Source: Paracoccaceae bacterium (GTDB lineage Bacteria; Pseudomonadota; Alphaproteobacteria; Rhodobacterales; Rhodobacteraceae). From it: DNA of 64,000 nucleotides. How positions within the stretch are numbered: the stretch's first letter is position 1; each line of letters starts with the position of its first letter. This document shows, one piece after another, positions 51,067 through 60,057 of this stretch. Below the pieces are notes generated by a model. The model had not been told where the DNA came from. It searched no databases and saw only the letters and a list, made by a program, of their open reading frames with translations. The DNA lies in contig SDAL01000001.1 in the NCBI GenBank assembly GCA_004153385.1, positions 992,001 to 1,056,000 of the forward strand. Reading direction: 5' to 3'. Both the position numbers and the translations under genes were made by a program.

Positions 51067-52884
51067 TCAGGCGTCATGGGGTGTGGGTTCGGCGCAACGC
51101 AGGTCGATGGTGAACCGCGCGCCATCGGGTGTATTTTCGCCCCGCAATGCGCCACCAAAACTTTGCACCAACCTGAAAGAGATCGAAAGCCCTAATCCCA
51201 TGCCTTCGTTCTGACCAACCTCTTTCGTCGAATAAAACGGATCGAAAATCCGCGTGGGATCGGCGATACCCCCACCGGTATCGTACACGGTGATCCGGTG
51301 ATAGGGACGGTCTGGCGCATGTGCCGCCTCCACACGTACACTCAGCACACGCTCAGAGCGCGACGCCATCGCATCAATCGCATTGGCAATCAGATTGACC
51401 AGCACCTGTGTGAGACGCACCTCGCCTCCCATGACCCAAACCGGATGGGCAGGCGCCACCCAGTCCACCCTCACTCCATCCAGCCGCGTGGCCGAAATTT
51501 CAAGCGCAGTGTCCACCACCCGCTGCGCGTCAACCGCCACGGCCGGTTCGGCTTCAGGGCGCGCGAACTGGCGCAGGTTGCGAATGATGCGCCCCATACG
51601 GCGCGACATCTCGCCGATCCGCGTCAGATTGTCGGCGGCGCGATCATGGCGCCCGCGCGCCAGAAAGACGGCAGCATTTTCAGCATAGGTGCCAATCGCC
51701 ATCAGCGGCTGGTTCAGCTCGTGGCTGATCCCTGCCGACATCTGCCCCAAGGCCGAAAGTTTGCCCGCCTGAACCAGTTCGGCCTGCGTGCGCAACAGGG
51801 CCGCGTTGGTGTGTTGCAACTGTTCGGTCCGCTGCGCCACACGCGCCTCCAGAATGGTGTTGGCTTCTGCCTCGGCCTGCAGCCTTTCGCGCAGCGCCCG
51901 TCGCCGCGCCCATATCGCGCTTAGCACCGCACCTGCCGCAATCAAGCTGAGCGCCGTCAAAAGCGCCTGCTGTCGGGCTTGCGCCAGAACCGGACGTGCA
52001 TCAGCCAAAGCATGCGCCGTCAACCCGACAGAGGGCAGCTGCGCCCTGATGGGCAGGGAACAATGCGGGGTGCATACCAGACTATGTCCGGCCATTTTGC
52101 GCGTGCCACGCGGCCCCATGAACAGCGGCGTGGCAGGGGGGTAGATCCGCATATCGGGGGGCGGCGCTGCCGGATCGCGCTGGAACACCAGCTCGCGCCG
52201 GTTCGCAATGACACCAACCCCTTGCGCATCGGTGAACCACACCGGCATCGGGTCGCCACGTCCGGTGGCCTCGACCTGCTCGGCATTGAAACTGAGCTGC
52301 ACGATCCCTGCGATCTGGCGCCCGCCACCGGCCCCGTCCTGCGCACCCTCCCGTTTGGTCGCCCCGACGAAAACCGGCGCGGCATAGGTAAAAATACGCT
52401 CGAACCCGTCGATGGCGACATAATGGAATGCCCCCATCGCCCCTTGCGCGGCCCGCGCAAGATCGGGGGTCGGCGGCAACTGGTCAGGCACAGTTTCCGG
52501 CCCCGCCAATACCCGCCCGTCAGGCTGCACCAGCACCAGCTGTGCTGCGCCGGATAAATCGGCCATGCGCTGCAAGGTTACCGCGACCGCCTGCGGTGCA
52601 ATCCCGCCCTCCTCGGCGGCAAGTGCGCGCATGTAGGGGTGATCGGCGGCCAGCACGGCCACTTCACGGTATTGCAGCATCGCCGCCACCAGCCGGTCCG
52701 AGGCCAGACGCAGATCGGCCTGGGCACGGGTCTGTAGCTGTTCCAGCCCACGTCCCGCCGACACATGCCACATCACCACGGACGCCCAGACCACCATCAC
52801 AAGCGCAACGGCAAACAGGGTTACACGGATCACGATCCGCTGGGCGTCGCTTCGGGCGACGGACGGGGGCATCTGCATGGGCAT
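51067..52884 (-). CDS. dctB: C4-dicarboxylate sensor histidine kinase
   Basis: The 605-residue sensor has an N-terminal membrane helix ('IRVTLFAVALVMVVWASVVMW'), a periplasmic double-PAS-like sensing domain to about residue 300, a second helix ('ALLTALSLIAAGAVLSAIW'), a coiled coil, the H-box 'LGQMSAGISHELNQPLMAIGTYAENA', and the ATPase boxes 'VLVNLIANAIDAM', 'DTGGGIADPTRIFDPFYSTK' and 'GMGLGLSISFRLVQSFGG'. This is the DctB architecture. It should phosphorylate the DctD-like protein in response to external dicarboxylates. The start could also be the second or third ATG (52878 or 52872). Confidence 0.92.
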   Translation of the reverse strand: MPMQMPPSVARSDAQRIVIRVTLFAVALVMVVWASVVMWHVSAGRGLEQLQTRAQADLRLASDRLVAAMLQYREVAVLAADHPYMRALAAEEGGIAPQAVAVTLQRMADLSGAAQLVLVQPDGRVLAGPETVPDQLPPTPDLARAAQGAMGAFHYVAIDGFERIFTYAAPVFVGATKREGAQDGAGGGRQIAGIVQLSFNAEQVEATGRGDPMPVWFTDAQGVGVIANRRELVFQRDPAAPPPDMRIYPPATPLFMGPRGTRKMAGHSLVCTPHCSLPIRAQLPSVGLTAHALADARPVLAQARQQALLTALSLIAAGAVLSAIWARRRALRERLQAEAEANTILEARVAQRTEQLQHTNAALLRTQAELVQAGKLSALGQMSAGISHELNQPLMAIGTYAENAAVFLARGRHDRAADNLTRIGEMSRRMGRIIRNLRQFARPEAEPAVAVDAQRVVDTALEISATRLDGVRVDWVAPAHPVWVMGGEVRLTQVLVNLIANAIDAMASRSERVLSVRVEAAHAPDRPYHRITVYDTGGGIADPTRIFDPFYSTKEVGQNEGMGLGLSISFRLVQSFGGALRGENTPDGARFTIDLRCAEPTPHDA

Positions 52885-53003
52885 CCCTAGTCCTTTCCCC
52901 TCTTTGTGCGATGTGTCAACAAGCGGCTGCGTTGGTTGCGCGCCTCACCGCAGATTTGTGACAGGCTTGCATTTGCCCCGAAGATTACGCTTACATCCAC
53001 GCC

Positions 53004-54206
53004 ATGACCCAGATTTACGACACACCCCTGCCCTCTCTCGCCCAAGATCCGCTTGCTGCGGGCTTTGTGCAAAACCCCTACCCGTTTTATGACCAGATCC
53101 GCGCGGCAGGCCCGTTTGTGTATTGGCGCGAATATGATCTGGCCGTCAGTGCGCGTGCCGATGTTGTGGGCGCTTGTCTACGTGACCGCAGACTTGGCCG
53201 CGAGGCCCCTGCGGGATTCGAGGCGCAGATCGCGCCGGACCTTGCCCCGTTCTACGAGATAGAGGCCCATTCCATGCTGGAACTGGACGGTGCGCGCCAT
53301 GCCACTTTGCGCCGTCAGGTGTTGCGGGAATTTACCAGCGCGCGGATTGCCACCCTCGCCCCGGACATAGAGGCGCTGGCCCATCGGCTGATCGATGACA
53401 TGCCGCAGGGCGGCTGCGATCTGATCGGCCATTTCGCAACGCCGTTGCCGGTGCAGATTATCGCGCGCCTGCTGGGGGTGCCGCTGACGCGCACGGATGA
53501 TCTGCTTGACTGGTCGCATGCAATGGTGGGGATGTACCAAGCCCAGCGCAGTCCCGCGATAGAGGCCCGCGCCGTTGCCGCAAGCCGCAGCTTCCATGCC
53601 TATCTGACAGAACTTATTGCCCAGAAACGGCTGCATCCCGAGCCTGATCTGATCAGCGCGCTGGCCACCGACACGCGCGGTCATCTGAGCACTCCAGAGA
53701 TCATCGCAACCGCGATCTTGCTGTTGAATGCGGGCCACGAGGCGACTGTGCACACGTTAGGCAACGGCTTGCACGATCTGCTTGCGACAGGCCGTTTTGC
53801 ACATTGCGAGGGCGACGATCCGCGCCTGATAGAGGAAATCTTGCGCCATGATCCGCCCCTGCATCTGTTTTTGCGCTGGGTGAAGGAAGATTTTGATCTG
53901 TCAGGCCATCAGTTCCGCAAAGGTGACAGGATTGGTCTGCTGCTGGCCGGGGCCAATCGCGATGCAGATCAATGGCACAGCCCCGAAACATTCGATCCCG
54001 AACGGCCGGTCCAAACCAACTTCAGCTTCGGCGCAGGGCCGCATTTCTGCTTGGGCGCCCCGCTTGCGCGCATGGAAATCTCCATCGCCTTGCGGGTCTT
54101 GCGCGAGCGCCTGCCCCAGCTCGCGCTGGCTGCCAAGCCGCGCTACAGCGATATCTACCCGTTCCACGGGTTGGAGCGACTGGATGTTACCTATGACAAG
54201 ACATGA
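53004..54206 (+). CDS. Cytochrome P450
   Basis: The 400-residue soluble bacterial P450 has the I-helix oxygen-activation motif AGHEAT (243-248), the ExxR pair in EEILR (278-281), and the haem loop 'FSFGAGPHFCLGAPLAR' with axial Cys349. The N-terminus 'NPYPFYDQIRAAGPFVYW' is typical of class-I bacterial P450s, which need a ferredoxin and a ferredoxin reductase. No ferredoxin gene is adjacent, although a ferredoxin-NADP reductase lies at 59 kb. No ribosome site precedes the ATG. Substrate unknown. Confidence 0.93.
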   Translation: MTQIYDTPLPSLAQDPLAAGFVQNPYPFYDQIRAAGPFVYWREYDLAVSARADVVGACLRDRRLGREAPAGFEAQIAPDLAPFYEIEAHSMLELDGARHATLRRQVLREFTSARIATLAPDIEALAHRLIDDMPQGGCDLIGHFATPLPVQIIARLLGVPLTRTDDLLDWSHAMVGMYQAQRSPAIEARAVAASRSFHAYLTELIAQKRLHPEPDLISALATDTRGHLSTPEIIATAILLLNAGHEATVHTLGNGLHDLLATGRFAHCEGDDPRLIEEILRHDPPLHLFLRWVKEDFDLSGHQFRKGDRIGLLLAGANRDADQWHSPETFDPERPVQTNFSFGAGPHFCLGAPLARMEISIALRVLRERLPQLALAAKPRYSDIYPFHGLERLDVTYDKT

Positions 54207-54252
54207 CGCCCTGCACAAAAGCCATATCAGGACACGGGCCGGATCTGCGGTT

Positions 54253-54714
54253 CTATAGCGGCAGCATTGTGGTGGATTTGATTTCTTCCATCGAGAGAAG
54301 CGCCGTTACGTTATGCACCTTCACCTCGGAAATCAGGGCTTGATAAAAGGCATCATAAGCGCGCGCATTGGGCACCCGCACCTTCAGGATGTAATCGATA
54401 TCACCGGCCAGACGGTGCGCCTCCATCACCTCTGGACGGGCCTGAAGGGCTGCCAGAAACTGCTGCTGCCAGTGCGCCTCGTGCTCGGATGTACGGATCA
54501 GAACGAAGAAGCAGGCCTCGAATCCCAAGGCCTCGGCATCAAGCAAAACGGTCTGTCGTCCGATCACGCCTGCATCACGCAATTTGCGAATCCGGTTCCA
54601 GACAGGCGTTTTGGATGACCCCACATGACGGGCGATTTCGTCGAGGGACTGGCTGGCGTCTAGTTGCAGCTGGGAAAGGATTTTCCGATCCATCTCATCG
54701 ATCCGAACTGACAT
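54253..54714 (-). CDS. Lrp/AsnC-family transcriptional regulator
   Basis: The 153-residue protein has an N-terminal helix-turn-helix ('DEMDRKILSQLQLDASQSLDEIARHVGSSKTPVWNRIRKLRDAGVI') and a RAM ligand domain ('FFVLIRTSEHEAHWQQQFLAALQARPEVMEAHRLAGDIDYILKVRV'). The start at 54714 has GGGGGGA upstream. It is divergent from the cobA-cys operon, so it is the likely regulator of sulfite reduction, possibly sensing cysteine or a sulfur compound. Confidence 0.92.
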   Translation of the reverse strand: MSVRIDEMDRKILSQLQLDASQSLDEIARHVGSSKTPVWNRIRKLRDAGVIGRQTVLLDAEALGFEACFFVLIRTSEHEAHWQQQFLAALQARPEVMEAHRLAGDIDYILKVRVPNARAYDAFYQALISEVKVHNVTALLSMEEIKSTTMLPL

Positions 54715-54758
54715 TCGCCATCCCCCCACACACTGGAACATTCTTTCATGTTGCTTCG

Positions 54759-54772
54759 TATGTAAAAACATA
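54759..54772. promoter_or_regulatory. Palindrome TATGT-AAAA-ACATA, candidate Lrp-type operator
   Basis: A perfect 5+4+5 inverted repeat with an A-rich centre lies between the divergent Lrp gene and cobA. A TATATA-like -10 element for cobA occurs near 54820. Confidence 0.45.
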
Positions 54773-54860
54773 TGTCCTTATTCACAAGCCCGTATGGTGC
54801 ATGGTGGGGAGGTTTTCCTATATAGGGGGTAGCGAAACGCCGTATGGGATCTGTTAGCCA

Positions 54861-55658
54861 ATGACCGAACGCACCGCCATATCCGTGACCGACCAGAAGG
54901 CAGCGCCGGTGCAGCCCGATCCGGCTGTGGTTTTCGCAGGTGCCGGACCCGGATCGGCAGATCATCTGACACTGGCTGTGGCACATGCGTTATCACACGC
55001 CGATATCATCTTGCATGATGCGCTTGTGGGACCGGAGGTTCTGGCGCTTGCACACAAAACGGCTGAAGTCATCGAAACCGGCAAACGCGGGTTCGCCCCT
55101 TCCATGGCGCAGGCCGACATCTGTGCCCTCATGGTGCGGCTCGCGCAGGACGGCAGGCGTGTCTTGCGCCTGAAATCAGGTGATCCGTCGGTATTCGGGC
55201 GTCTGGGCGAGGAAATCGCGGCGCTTGAGGCGGCAGGTCTGGGCTATAAGATCCTGCCAGGGATCACGGCGGCCTCGGCGGCGGCGGCACAAATCGGCCA
55301 AAGCCTGACGGAACGCGGGCGCAACAAGGAGCTGCGCCTTGTCACGGGCCATGACGCGGCAGGCTATAACGAGGCCGACTGGCGCGCGCTTAGCGCTTGC
55401 GGCATGGTGGCCGCGATCTATATGGGCAAACGGGCGGCGCGGTTCTTGCAAGGACGGTTGCTGATGCACGGGGCGGCCCCCGCAACACCGGTGTCGATCA
55501 TCGAGAATGTCTCGCGGCCCGACCAGACGATTATCGGCTCGACGATTGCACGGCTGCCAGAAGATGCGGCCCGATGCGATGGTCCGGCAGTCTTTCTTCT
55601 TGGCCTCGCACCGCGCGCGGTCGATCAAATATCTATTCCTCGCGAGGAGGCCCTCTGA
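54861..55658 (+). CDS. cobA: Uroporphyrinogen-III C-methyltransferase
   Basis: The 265-residue SAM-dependent enzyme makes precorrin-2 for the sirohaem needed by sulfite reductase. It shows the SUMT signatures 'VVFAGAGPGSADHLTLAVAHALSHADIILHDALVGPEVL' and 'VLRLKSGDPSVFGRLGEEIAALEAAGL', with 'ILPGITAASAAAAQIGQSLTERG' following. It lacks the CysG oxidase/chelatase domain, which must be supplied elsewhere. Its stop overlaps the next start by one base. Confidence 0.92.
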   Translation: MTERTAISVTDQKAAPVQPDPAVVFAGAGPGSADHLTLAVAHALSHADIILHDALVGPEVLALAHKTAEVIETGKRGFAPSMAQADICALMVRLAQDGRRVLRLKSGDPSVFGRLGEEIAALEAAGLGYKILPGITAASAAAAQIGQSLTERGRNKELRLVTGHDAAGYNEADWRALSACGMVAAIYMGKRAARFLQGRLLMHGAAPATPVSIIENVSRPDQTIIGSTIARLPEDAARCDGPAVFLLGLAPRAVDQISIPREEAL

Positions 55659-55969
55659 TGGCACGCAAATTCACCCCCAAAGTCCTTACCGCCAACGACC
55701 TTCTGGAAGGCGACGTGATCTATATGACGGCGGACGGCACGTGGGTACGCGCACATGAACAGGCCGAGTTGATCGAGGACGAGACCATTGCCGAGATGCG
55801 GATGTTGACCGCACAAGGCCAGCAAGACCGGATTGTAGGCCCCTATCTCGCGGATGCGACGATGGGCCCGAACGGCCCCGAACCCACCCATTTCCGCGAA
55901 GTGTTCCGGACCAAAGGCCCGTCGAACTACTTCATGGGGAAACAGGCAGACTCTGCTAACGCAGAGTAA
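55658..55969 (+). CDS. DUF2849 protein of the sulfite reductase operon
   Basis: The 103-residue protein starts 'MARKFTPKVLTANDLLEGDVIYMTADGTWVRAHEQAELI' and ends near 'GPEPTHFREVFRTKGPSNYFMGK', the DUF2849 pattern. Such genes sit almost always between cobA and the sulfite reductase gene in alphaproteobacteria, suggesting an accessory role in assimilatory sulfite reduction. A GAGGAGG ribosome site lies inside the end of cobA. No catalytic motif is visible. Confidence 0.88.
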   Translation: MARKFTPKVLTANDLLEGDVIYMTADGTWVRAHEQAELIEDETIAEMRMLTAQGQQDRIVGPYLADATMGPNGPEPTHFREVFRTKGPSNYFMGKQADSANAE

Positions 55970-55979
55970 AGGAGCGCGC

Positions 55980-57644
55980 ATGTATACCTATACTGATTTT
56001 GACGAAGCTTTCGTTCGTGAACGTTGCAAACAGTTTCGCGGCCAAGTGGAGCGGCGTCTTGACGGCTCTCTTACCGAAGAGGAATTCCGTCCGCTGCGGC
56101 TGATGAACGGGCTGTATCTGCAGTTGCACGCCTACATGCTGCGCATCGCGGTGCCTTACGGCACGCTGCGCGCCGATCAGATGCGCCAGTTCGCGATGAT
56201 TGCCGACAAATGGGACAAGGGATATGGCCATTTCACCACGCGCCAGAACCTGCAACTGAACTGGCCGAAGCTGAAGGATATCCCCGATATTCTGGATGCT
56301 TTGGCCGATGTGCAGATGCATGCGATCCAGACCTCCGGCAACACGATCCGCAACGTGACGGTGGACCATTTCGCAGGTGCCAGCGCCGACGAGTTCGAAG
56401 ATCCCCGCCCCACAGCGGAGCTGATCCGCCAGTGGTCCACCGACCACCCCGAGTTCCAGTTCCTGCCCCGCAAGTTCAAGATCGCGGTCACCGGTGCCTC
56501 CACCGACCGCGCGGTGATCCGTGCCCATGACATCGGGCTGGAGATGGCCGAAAAAGATGGCCAGCCGGGGTACCGTGTACTGGTCGGCGGTGGTTTGGGC
56601 CGTACACCGATGATCGGTCAGGAAATCCGCGACTTCCTGCCCAAGGCGGATCTGCTGCCGTATCTTGAGGCGATCGTTTCCACCTATAACGTGCTTGGCC
56701 GGCGCGATAACAAATACAAGGCACGGATCAAGATCACCGTGTTTGAAAACGGTATCGATACCTATCGCACGCTGACAGAGGAAGAGTTCCAGCGCACCCG
56801 CGCCAAATTCAGTGGTGTCGATCAGGAAATTCTGGCCGATATCGAAACACAATTCGCGCTGCCACCGCTCAAAGACAGTGACGCATCCGCGCTGGAGGCC
56901 GCGATTGCGGTGGACCCGATGCTGGGCCGCTGGGTTGCACGCAACACCGCAACCCACAAACACGACACCCATGCGATTGTGACCATCTCGCTGAAAGAGC
57001 ATGGCAAAACGCCTGGCGATGCGACAAGCGCGCAGATGCGGGTGATGGCCGATCTGGCCGAAAAATACGGCTATAACGAGCTGCGCGTCAGCCACGAACA
57101 AAACATCATTTTGCCGCATGTGGCAAAATCCGATCTGCCGGCGGTGTTTACCGCCCTGTCCAAAGCGGGGCTGGCCACAGCGAATGCGGGGCTGACCTCG
57201 GATATCATTGCCTGCCCCGGCATGGATTACTGCGCGCTTGCCACCGCCCGCGCGATCCCCGTGGCCGAGAAAATCGCCTTGCGCGTCAAGGAGCTGGATC
57301 TCGAAGACGAAATCGGCCTGATGAAAATCAAGATTTCGGGCTGCATCAATGCCTGCGGCCACCACCATGTGGGCCATATCGGCATTCTGGGGCTGGACCG
57401 TGCAGGTGTGGAAAACTACCAGATTACTCTGGGGGGCGATGGCACGGAACACGCCGCCATCGGCCAGCGTGCCGGACCGGGCTTTGCATATGACGAAGTT
57501 GTGCCTGCCGTCGAGCGGCTGTTGAAAGCCTATCTGGAGCAACGCGACTCCGCCGAGGAAACCTTCCTCGACGCCTATCGGCGCCTAGGGGCCGATCCAT
57601 TCAAGGAGGCGCTTTATGGAGAAGCCAGTCAGACAGCCGCGTGA
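55980..57644 (+). CDS. cysI: Sulfite reductase haemoprotein subunit (nitrite/sulfite reductase family)
   Basis: The 554-residue enzyme reduces sulfite to sulfide with six electrons. It has two ferredoxin-like half domains ('YGHFTTRQNLQLNWPKLKDIPDILDAL', later 'RVSHEQNIILPHV') and the [4Fe-4S]-sirohaem cysteines in the order C-x5-C ('CPGMDYC') and C-x3-C ('CINAC'). The ATG at 55980 begins MYTYTDFDEAF; GGAGCG lies before it. No cysJ flavoprotein gene is present, so electrons probably come from the ferredoxin/NADP reductase encoded in the same operon. Confidence 0.93.
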   Translation: MYTYTDFDEAFVRERCKQFRGQVERRLDGSLTEEEFRPLRLMNGLYLQLHAYMLRIAVPYGTLRADQMRQFAMIADKWDKGYGHFTTRQNLQLNWPKLKDIPDILDALADVQMHAIQTSGNTIRNVTVDHFAGASADEFEDPRPTAELIRQWSTDHPEFQFLPRKFKIAVTGASTDRAVIRAHDIGLEMAEKDGQPGYRVLVGGGLGRTPMIGQEIRDFLPKADLLPYLEAIVSTYNVLGRRDNKYKARIKITVFENGIDTYRTLTEEEFQRTRAKFSGVDQEILADIETQFALPPLKDSDASALEAAIAVDPMLGRWVARNTATHKHDTHAIVTISLKEHGKTPGDATSAQMRVMADLAEKYGYNELRVSHEQNIILPHVAKSDLPAVFTALSKAGLATANAGLTSDIIACPGMDYCALATARAIPVAEKIALRVKELDLEDEIGLMKIKISGCINACGHHHVGHIGILGLDRAGVENYQITLGGDGTEHAAIGQRAGPGFAYDEVVPAVERLLKAYLEQRDSAEETFLDAYRRLGADPFKEALYGEASQTAA

Positions 57645-58455
57645 GCATTGGGCCGACATCAACACCCGTGTAAGCGCGCTGAACGGACGTTATAAACACC
57701 ATGCCGCCATCACGGTGATGGAAAAAGCGCTCGACGATGACGACACCGGCGATGTCGCCATGGTGTCGTCTTTCGGAGCGGAATCCGTGGTGTTGCTGCA
57801 TATGGTCTCGTTGATCGCGCCGGCGACGCCTGTGCTGTTCATCGACACCCATATGCTGTTCCAAGAAACGCTGGACTACCAGACAGAGGTGGCCGAAAAG
57901 CTTGGCCTGACGGAGGTGCGCAAAATCACCGCCGACCCCAAGGCGCTGGCATTTGAAGACCCTGACAACACCTTGCATCAGTTCAACACCGATGCCTGCT
58001 GCACCTTGCGAAAAACTGCCCCGCTGGAGAATGCCCTGCGTGATTTCGATGCGTGGATCACCGGTCGCAAACGCTACCAGTCCGATACGCGGGCGACGAT
58101 TGATTTCTTCGAGGTGGAAACACCCGAACGGATCAAGATCAATCCGCTGGCGCATTGGGCGCGCGAGGATTTGCAGGAATATATGATTGAAAACCGCCTG
58201 CCGCGCCACCCGCTCGTGGCCAAGGGCTATCCGTCGATCGGCTGTGCCCCTTGCACAAGCCCCGTCAAACCTGGCGAGGACCCGCGTGCCGGACGCTGGC
58301 GCGGTCAGGAAAAGACCGAATGCGGGATCCATTTCATCGGCGGCAAAGCCGTTCGCGTGGGCCCCGACGGCCAGCCGATCGACCCGCAGGACGGGGCCGC
58401 AGATACCACAAAACCAGACACCAACCGCACCCTCAAAGGAGAGAAAGTGGCATGA
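57616..58455 (+). CDS. cysH: Adenylyl-sulfate (APS/PAPS) reductase
   Basis: The 279-residue thioredoxin-dependent enzyme reduces activated sulfate to sulfite. It has the PP-loop-like 'MVSSFGAESVVLLHM' (SSFGAES, 51-57), 'FIDTHMLFQETLDY', the [4Fe-4S] cysteine pairs CC (128-129) and C-x2-C (210, 213), and the catalytic Cys236 in ECGIH. The extra cysteines point to the APS-reductase subtype. The start overlaps the end of cysI by 29 bases, and the end overlaps the next gene by four. Confidence 0.93.
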   Translation: MEKPVRQPREHWADINTRVSALNGRYKHHAAITVMEKALDDDDTGDVAMVSSFGAESVVLLHMVSLIAPATPVLFIDTHMLFQETLDYQTEVAEKLGLTEVRKITADPKALAFEDPDNTLHQFNTDACCTLRKTAPLENALRDFDAWITGRKRYQSDTRATIDFFEVETPERIKINPLAHWAREDLQEYMIENRLPRHPLVAKGYPSIGCAPCTSPVKPGEDPRAGRWRGQEKTECGIHFIGGKAVRVGPDGQPIDPQDGAADTTKPDTNRTLKGEKVA

Positions 58456-58823
58456 GCAAGATTGTGCGCGACGACGGCTTTCATGCCGATGATTTCAACG
58501 GTCATGCGGTGGAGCTGCCGTCAGACACCGATCCCGCCGAGCTGGCCCAGCTGACGGGCACTGCCGAAATGGTGGTATGCACGTTTCCTTCATCCGCCGA
58601 CGGGCGCGGCTTTACCCTTGGGCGCAAACTGCGCGATATCGGCTTTACCGGCCGGTTGCGCGCGCGCGGCCACGTCTTGGCCGATCAATACGCGATGGCA
58701 CGCCGGTCGGGCTTTGACGAGGTGGAAATCTCCGACGAGCTGGCCGAACGCCAACCCCAAGACCAGTGGCTTGCACGCGCGGACTGGAAAGCACACAGCT
58801 ACCGCCGTAAGCTGGTCGGATAA
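58452..58823 (+). CDS. DUF934 protein of the sulfate assimilation operon
   Basis: The 123-residue protein shows the DUF934 blocks 'FPSSADGRGFTLGRKLRDIGFTGRLRARGHVLADQYAMARRSGFDEVEI'. DUF934 genes accompany cysH and cysI in many proteobacteria; a role in oxidoreductase assembly has been suggested but is unproven. It overlaps cysH through ATGA. Confidence 0.9.
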   Translation: MSKIVRDDGFHADDFNGHAVELPSDTDPAELAQLTGTAEMVVCTFPSSADGRGFTLGRKLRDIGFTGRLRARGHVLADQYAMARRSGFDEVEISDELAERQPQDQWLARADWKAHSYRRKLVG

Positions 58824-59054
58824 CCCGCCCGACAAAGGGGGGCGGGTCTGCAGGCCAAAACCGCACACGTGCGGGATCAGCCTTGGACATCGCCGCCCGG
58901 ATCGGCTAATGCCACAGCCAGCGATCGGCGCCGTGGCGCCAGTTTCAGCCAGATCATGCAGCCTAAGGCATGGGCGCGCACCCTGCCCCGCCCACCCGCT
59001 GCCAGACATCGTTGCCCCTGCCACCCGCAGCCGGGCACCCCAGATAAAGCTTGG

Positions 59055-59882
59055 ATGACCTTCGTGAGTGATACAGCCACTGCCCCCGTTAAAACCCTCC
59101 CCGACGCGCAGACCGTGACAGAGGTCAAGCACTGGACTGACAGTCTGTTCTCGTTCCGCGTCGCGCGCCCGCAATCCCTGCGTTTCCGCTCGGGCGAATT
59201 TGTCATGATCGGCCTGATGGGTGATCCCGATCCGAAGACCGGCAAGCAAAAGCCGATCATGCGGGCCTATTCCATCGCCTCGCCGAATTGGGATGAAGAG
59301 TTGGAGTTCTATTCCATCAAGGTGCCAGACGGCCCGCTGACCTCGCGGTTGCAGCATATCCAGCCCGGCGACGAGATCATCTTGCGCCCCAAACCGGTGG
59401 GAACACTGGTGCATGATGCGCTATTGCCCGGCAAACGTGTGTGGTTTCTGGCCACCGGCACAGGCATTGCGCCTTTCGCCTCGTTGATGCGCGACCCCGA
59501 AACCTACGAGAAATTCGACGAGGTGATCATGATGCACACCTGCCGCACCGTCGAAGAACTGACCTACGGCAAGGAACTGGTCGACAACCTGATCAATGAC
59601 GAGCTGATCGGCGAAATGGTCGAGGGCAAATTGAAATACTATGCCACCACCACCCGCGAGCCGTTCGAGCGCACGGGCCGGATCACCGAAAACCTGAAAT
59701 CCGGCAAGGTATTCGAGGATCTGGGTCTTGCGCCCATGAACCCAGACACCGACCGGGCCATGGTCTGCGGCAGCCTTGCGTTCAACAAGGACGTGATGGA
59801 AGTTCTGGAAAGCTACGGCCTGAACGAAGGCGCGAATTCCGAACCCAGAGAGTATGTGGTGGAAAAAGCCTTCGTCGGCTGA
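59055..59882 (+). CDS. fpr: Ferredoxin--NADP reductase
   Basis: The 275-residue flavoenzyme transfers electrons between NADPH and ferredoxin. FAD is bound through 'RAYSIASPNWDEELEFYSIKVPDGPLTSRLQ' and NADP through 'FLATGTGIAPFASLMRD' and 'HTCRTVEELTY'. The end 'EYVVEKAFVG' is typical of the bacterial plant-type subclass. The ATG at 59055 is the most likely start, although its ribosome site is poor. It is 231 bases downstream of the DUF934 gene and may have its own promoter. It is a likely electron source for CysI. Confidence 0.93.
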   Translation: MTFVSDTATAPVKTLPDAQTVTEVKHWTDSLFSFRVARPQSLRFRSGEFVMIGLMGDPDPKTGKQKPIMRAYSIASPNWDEELEFYSIKVPDGPLTSRLQHIQPGDEIILRPKPVGTLVHDALLPGKRVWFLATGTGIAPFASLMRDPETYEKFDEVIMMHTCRTVEELTYGKELVDNLINDELIGEMVEGKLKYYATTTREPFERTGRITENLKSGKVFEDLGLAPMNPDTDRAMVCGSLAFNKDVMEVLESYGLNEGANSEPREYVVEKAFVG

Positions 59883-59926
59883 TCCGGCATAGGCCAAGCC
59901 ATAAGGCCAGATCGAAATACACCTGA

Positions 59927-59957
59927 CACCCCGCGCCAATGATGACGCGGGGTTTTT
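59927..59957 (+). terminator. Terminator after fpr
   Basis: ACCCCGCG / CGCGGGGT hairpin followed by TTTTTC, 45 bases after the fpr stop. Confidence 0.85.
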
Positions 59958-60057
59958 CATGTCAGGTTTGGTCACCCCTTCACTGCGCCCTACCTGTGAT
60001 GAAACCCGGTCGCGGCACCGTTGCTGCGGCATCACACGCATCACGAAAGGATATGGC

